Below, piece by piece: positions 61,938-64,000 of a stretch of 64,000 nt of DNA (position 1 is its first letter; the number at the start of each line of letters is the position of its first letter). The stretch is taken from positions 434,001 to 498,000 of the forward strand of contig JAHVKF010000003.1 of the NCBI GenBank assembly GCA_019800895.1, read 5' to 3'. The DNA is from Halomonas denitrificans. Its GTDB lineage: Bacteria > Pseudomonadota > Gammaproteobacteria > Xanthomonadales > Wenzhouxiangellaceae. A program made the position numbers and the translations under genes. Under the pieces are notes generated by a model. It made no database searches, was not told the DNA's origin, and worked only from the letters and a program-made list of their open reading frames with translations.

Positions 61938-62912
61938 ATGGCCGCGTCCACGCAACCGGTCACGCTCGAACTGGAGCCGGCCGACAACGAGCGGCTGGCC
62001 AACCTGTGCGGGCCCTTCGACGAGCACCTGCGCCTGATCGAGAAACGGCTCGGCGTCTCGGTCAACGCGCGCGGCAACCTGTTCGCGATCGAGGGCGAGG
62101 CCGACGCCACGGGCGCGGCCCGTCGCGTGTTGCGAAAGCTGTTCCGGCAGACCGAGCGCGAGGTGCTCACGCCGGCGCTGGTCAATCTCAGCCTGCAGGC
62201 CTCGGGCCTGGACGAGGCCGAGGACGGCGAGCGGGAGACCGTGATCCGGACCAAGCGCGGCCTGATCCGGGCGCGCGGCCCGAACCAGCGGCGCTACCTG
62301 GAGCGGATCGCCAACCACGACATCAACTTCGGCGTCGGCCCGGCCGGAACCGGCAAGACCTTCCTCGCGGTGGCCTGCGCAGTGGATGCACTGGAGTCGG
62401 ACCGCGTCCAGCGCATCGTCCTGGTGCGCCCTGCGGTCGAGGCCGGGGAGCGGCTCGGGTTCCTGCCCGGCGACCTGGCCCAGAAGGTCGACCCCTACCT
62501 GCGCCCGCTCTACGACGCGCTGTACGAGATGATGGGCTTCGAGAAGGTCGGCCGATTGATCGAGCGCAACGTCATCGAGGTCGCCCCGCTGGCCTACATG
62601 CGCGGCCGCACGCTCAATGACGCCTACGTGATCCTCGACGAGGCGCAGAACACCACGCCGGAACAGATGAAGATGTTCCTGACCCGGATCGGCTTCGGTT
62701 CGCGGGCCGTGATCACCGGCGACCAGACCCAGATCGACCTGCCGCCGAAGACCCTGTCCGGCCTGAAGCAGGCGATCGAACTGCTGCGCGGCGTCGAGGG
62801 GGTCGGTCAGACCTTCTTCGATGCGCGCGACGTGGTGCGGCATCCGATCGTGCGACGGATCGTCGAGGCCTACGAACGGGCCGATGCGGCCAGGGACGAC
62901 GATGGGAATTGA
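61938..62912 (+). CDS. ybeZ: PhoH-like ATPase (YbeZ)
   Basis: A 324-residue PhoH family protein. An N-terminal KH-like region (about 1-90) precedes the ATPase with Walker A 'GVGPAGTGKTFLAVACAV', 'VRPAVEAGERLGFLPGDLAQ' and Walker B 'AYVILDEAQNTTPEQMKMFL'. It is a nucleotide-binding partner of YbeY in RNA metabolism. It overlaps ybeY by 11 bases. Confidence 0.95.
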   Translation: MAASTQPVTLELEPADNERLANLCGPFDEHLRLIEKRLGVSVNARGNLFAIEGEADATGAARRVLRKLFRQTEREVLTPALVNLSLQASGLDEAEDGERETVIRTKRGLIRARGPNQRRYLERIANHDINFGVGPAGTGKTFLAVACAVDALESDRVQRIVLVRPAVEAGERLGFLPGDLAQKVDPYLRPLYDALYEMMGFEKVGRLIERNVIEVAPLAYMRGRTLNDAYVILDEAQNTTPEQMKMFLTRIGFGSRAVITGDQTQIDLPPKTLSGLKQAIELLRGVEGVGQTFFDARDVVRHPIVRRIVEAYERADAARDDDGN

Positions 62913-63381
62913 CGTCCAGCACGCCGTGGCCCTGGACGGCGTGCCGTCCGATGCCGACCTGGTCCGCTTCGCCGCGGCCGCGCTGCCCGACAGCGGCGCC
63001 GAGGTCGAGATCTGCCTGCGGGTGGTCGACGAGGCCGAAAGCCGCGCGCTGAATCGCGAATGGCGAGGCAAGGATGCGCCGACCAACGTGCTGAGCTTTC
63101 CCGCTTCGCGCCCGCCCGGCCTGCCCGAGGCGGTCGAGCTGCCGTCGCCGGCCGGCGACGTGGTGCTGTGCGCTCCCGTGATCGCGCGCGAAGCGCGGGA
63201 CCAGGGCAAGCCTCCGGCCGACCACTGGGCTCATCTGGTGATCCACGGCATCTTGCACTTGCGCGGCTTCGACCATATGCAGGAAGAAGAGGCGGAGCGT
63301 ATGGAGACGGTCGAGCGCGAGCTGCTGGCCGAACTCGGCATCGCCGACCCGTACCGGGACGCGGACGCGCCCGGCCGATGA
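62902..63381 (+). CDS. ybeY: Endoribonuclease YbeY (16S rRNA maturation)
   Basis: A 159-residue UPF0054 metalloprotein. The zinc site is 'HLVIHGILHLRGFDHMQEEE' (HGxLHLxGxDH). 'LNREWRGKDAPTNVLSFPAS' is the second conserved block. It takes part in 16S rRNA 3'-end maturation and ribosome quality control. The start lies within the end of ybeZ. Confidence 0.95.
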   Translation: MGIDVQHAVALDGVPSDADLVRFAAAALPDSGAEVEICLRVVDEAESRALNREWRGKDAPTNVLSFPASRPPGLPEAVELPSPAGDVVLCAPVIAREARDQGKPPADHWAHLVIHGILHLRGFDHMQEEEAERMETVERELLAELGIADPYRDADAPGR

Positions 63382-63433
63382 CCGATCCTGCGAGCGACCC
63401 ATTGACCCACAAGGAGAGTGGACCTTCCCTTCG

Positions 63434-64000
63434 ATGAACGACGACTCATCCAACAGTAGCAACGGCTCTGCGGGCCGTTCGTGGCTGGAGCGCCTCGGGC
63501 GCGCCTTCGGCAGCGAACCGCGGAGCCGGGACGACCTGATCGAGCTGATTCGCGAGGCCACCGAGAGCGGCTTGATCGAATCCGACACGCTGGCCATGAT
63601 CGAAGGCGCGCTGGAGGTCGACGAGCTCCAGGTCCGCGACGTCATGATTCCCAGGTCCCAGATGGTCGTGCTGTCCCAGGGCAGCTCACTGGACGACATT
63701 CTCCCGATCATCCTCGAGTCCGGCCACTCCCGGTTCCCTGTGGTCGGCGAGGACAAGGACGAGATCCAGGGCATCCTGCTGGCCAAGGACCTGCTGCGGC
63801 TGGTCGGCCGCGACAGCGACGTGGCCCTGGCCGACCTGATCCGGGCGCCGGTGATCATCCCCGAGTCCAAGCGGCTGAACGTGCTGCTGCGCGAGTTCCG
63901 GGTCAACAAGAACCACATGGCCATCGTCGTCGACGAATACGGCGGCGTCTCGGGCCTGATCACCATCGAAGACGTGCTCGAAGAGATCGTCGGCGACATC
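63434..64000 (+). CDS. corC: CorC/HlyC family CBS-domain protein, N-terminal part (cut by window edge)
   Basis: The first 189 residues are present. After a Ser/Asn-rich start comes the CorC region '[20 protein letters not shown]' and '[20 protein letters not shown]', then the tandem CBS domains ('[20 protein letters not shown]', '[20 protein letters not shown]'). The family influences Mg/Co efflux. lnt (apolipoprotein N-acyltransferase) would be expected next, beyond the window. An AAGGAGAG lies about 15 bases upstream, rather far, so translation initiation may be modest. Confidence 0.93.
   Translation, partial: MNDDSSNSSNGSAGRSWLERLGRAFGSEPRSRDDLIELIREATESGLIESDTLAMIEGALEVDELQVRDVMIPRSQMVVLSQGSSLDDILPIILESGHSRFPVVGEDKDEIQGILLAKDLLRLVGRDSDVALADLIRAPVIIPESKRLNVLLREFRVNKNHMAIVVDEYGGVSGLITIEDVLEEIVGDI

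Noticed and set aside
60384-63209. Upstream continuation of the gdhA frame antisense to miaB, phoH and ybeY
   Set aside because: gdhA has a normal start at 60383 with AGGAAA upstream and family-standard length. The extension opposes three well-identified genes.

Overview
The window is high-GC DNA (roughly two thirds G+C), densely coded, from a gammaproteobacterium. Several things suggest a marine or saline lineage around Xanthomonadales/Chromatiales, with Wenzhouxiangella-like bacteria as my best guess: a Tat-exported HiPIP, a YeiP/EfpL paralogue beside a K34-type EF-P with EpmB, a FimX-like protein, the miaB-phoH-ybeY-corC operon, a TRZ/ATZ hydrolase-ubiG-phosphatase cluster, and a secreted subtilase ending in the short tail IFSDGFES. 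The genus is inference. I saw no rRNA, tRNA, CRISPR array, prophage or transposase.

Layout. 0-7.3 kb: xseA start (cut by the window edge), MATE pump, GT4 glycosyltransferase, exported amidohydrolase, GNAT-nitrilase fusion, DUF2189-type membrane protein. 7.36-7.63 kb: a palindromic MITE-like insertion. 7.7-14.6 kb: enoyl-CoA isomerase, His-rich exported protein, class III aminotransferase, BI-1 protein, penicillin-acylase-type hydrolase, efpL. 14.55-15.16 kb: a gene-free cluster of degenerate repeats. 15.2-23.8 kb: tyrA overlapping a voltage-gated sodium channel gene, a membrane protein, an SDR, and two translationally coupled S9 peptidases.

23.9-32.5 kb is the most notable part. Two divergent, tightly overlapping operons face each other across an AT-rich promoter region. 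The left one encodes a fatty acyl-AMP ligase, an epimerase-type reductase, an acyl carrier protein and a serine-palmitoyltransferase-type enzyme. The right one encodes a GNAT-fold protein that fits bacterial ceramide synthase, a MobA-like nucleotidyltransferase, and LptF and LptG. Together they read as a bacterial ceramide/sphingolipid pathway with a possible head-group enzyme and a dedicated LptFG-type lipid exporter.

32.7-48 kb is mostly housekeeping: HiPIP, fasciclin protein, AlkB-like dioxygenase, xseB, tilS, accA, gluQRS, htpX, a degenerate FimX-like c-di-GMP protein, epmB and efp (divergent), TRZ/ATZ hydrolase, ubiG, a MupP/Gph phosphatase, hslO and a squalene/phytoene-synthase-like gene. 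48-58.5 kb: large secreted subtilase, patatin phospholipase, Bcp peroxiredoxin with an unknown partner, PQQ-type sugar dehydrogenase, MFS transporter, FmdB zinc ribbon, an SDR that appears to lack its active site, and a HIT hydrolase. 58.57-58.98 kb: a second MITE-like element with ~47-bp inverted ends. 59-64 kb: gdhA, then miaB-phoH-ybeY-corC, the last cut by the window end.

Start codons were chosen from Shine-Dalgarno matches, ATGA/GTGA overlaps and family alignment remembered from knowledge; no database search was run.
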